Made by a program: the position numbers and the translations under genes
DNA from: Latrodectus hesperus
Lineage: Eukaryota > Arthropoda > Arachnida > Araneae > Theridiidae
Assembly: GCA_037975125.1 (NCBI GenBank)
Contig: CM075850.1
Span: 75,604,152-75,668,151, forward strand
Direction of reading: 5' to 3'
DNA length: 64,000 nt
Part shown: in pieces, positions 63,797 to 64,000 of the stretch
Numbering within the stretch: the first letter of the stretch is position 1
Layout of the letters: each line of letters starts with the position of its first letter
Notes under the pieces: generated by a model
The model's input: only the letters and a program-made list of their open reading frames with translations
Told to the model about the DNA's origin: nothing
The model's database searches: none

Positions 63797-64000
63797 ATTT
63801 TTAAGAATACATTTCTTATGATTAAAGACTTCATTCACTTTCAATAAGATTTAATTTAATTTGTTACAACAATTCTTGATTGCTCTTTCATATAAAACAA
63901 CTTTAAAATGAAATAAATTTGAATTTCTCCAAATGAACATATATATTGGTAGGAAAGAAATATTACAATATTTTTTCAATAATGTAAAATATTTATAAAC

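Overview
This looks like a very AT-rich, gene-poor arthropod nuclear genome, most likely a chelicerate and probably a spider. That placement is an inference. It rests on the base composition, long (AT)n and (CA)n microsatellites, a Tc1-type transposon, an APE/RT/RNase H LINE whose 3' end carries three units of the arthropod telomeric pentamer TTAGG, and two kinds of tRNA-derived SINE. No prokaryotic, organellar or CRISPR features were seen.

The organising feature is a direct tandem duplication. The left unit (copy A, about 3328-26984) is followed immediately by the right unit (copy B, about 26985-44517). The junction and both outer boundaries share a 4-bp AATA microhomology. The copies remain easily alignable but have diverged: (i) copy B received a ~5.35-kb LINE (27149-32503) flanked by an 11-bp target-site duplication; (ii) copy B lacks ~9.9 kb present in copy A (10463-20332), including a whole gene; (iii) copy A received a SINE (24186-24371, 12-bp target-site duplication) whose empty site is intact in copy B; (iv) a ~1.2-kb stretch of copy A (4758-5964) is replaced in copy B by unrelated DNA with a truncated Tc1 element; (v) a ~390-bp block is tandemly repeated only in copy A.

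Three intact protein-coding ORFs stand out. A 424-aa protein (7200-8474) and its copy-B paralogue of 292 aa (36065-36943) have an all-helical N-terminal domain and an acidic, Ser/Thr-rich, probably disordered tail. A 408-aa protein (14715-15941) lies between them in copy A. By eye it contains two copies of the same ~140-residue domain, each ending in an F-x3-S-W-x2-[LI]-[ED] motif, and it ends in a Cys-rich tail with a CaaX-like terminus. I do not recognise this family. It looks like a lineage-specific gene cluster that grew first by domain and gene duplication, then by the segmental duplication.

The flanks (1-3327 and 44518-64000) hold no gene I can support. They contain long microsatellites, several decayed SINE copies and one well-preserved SINE at 63515-63796 with a 12-bp target-site duplication.
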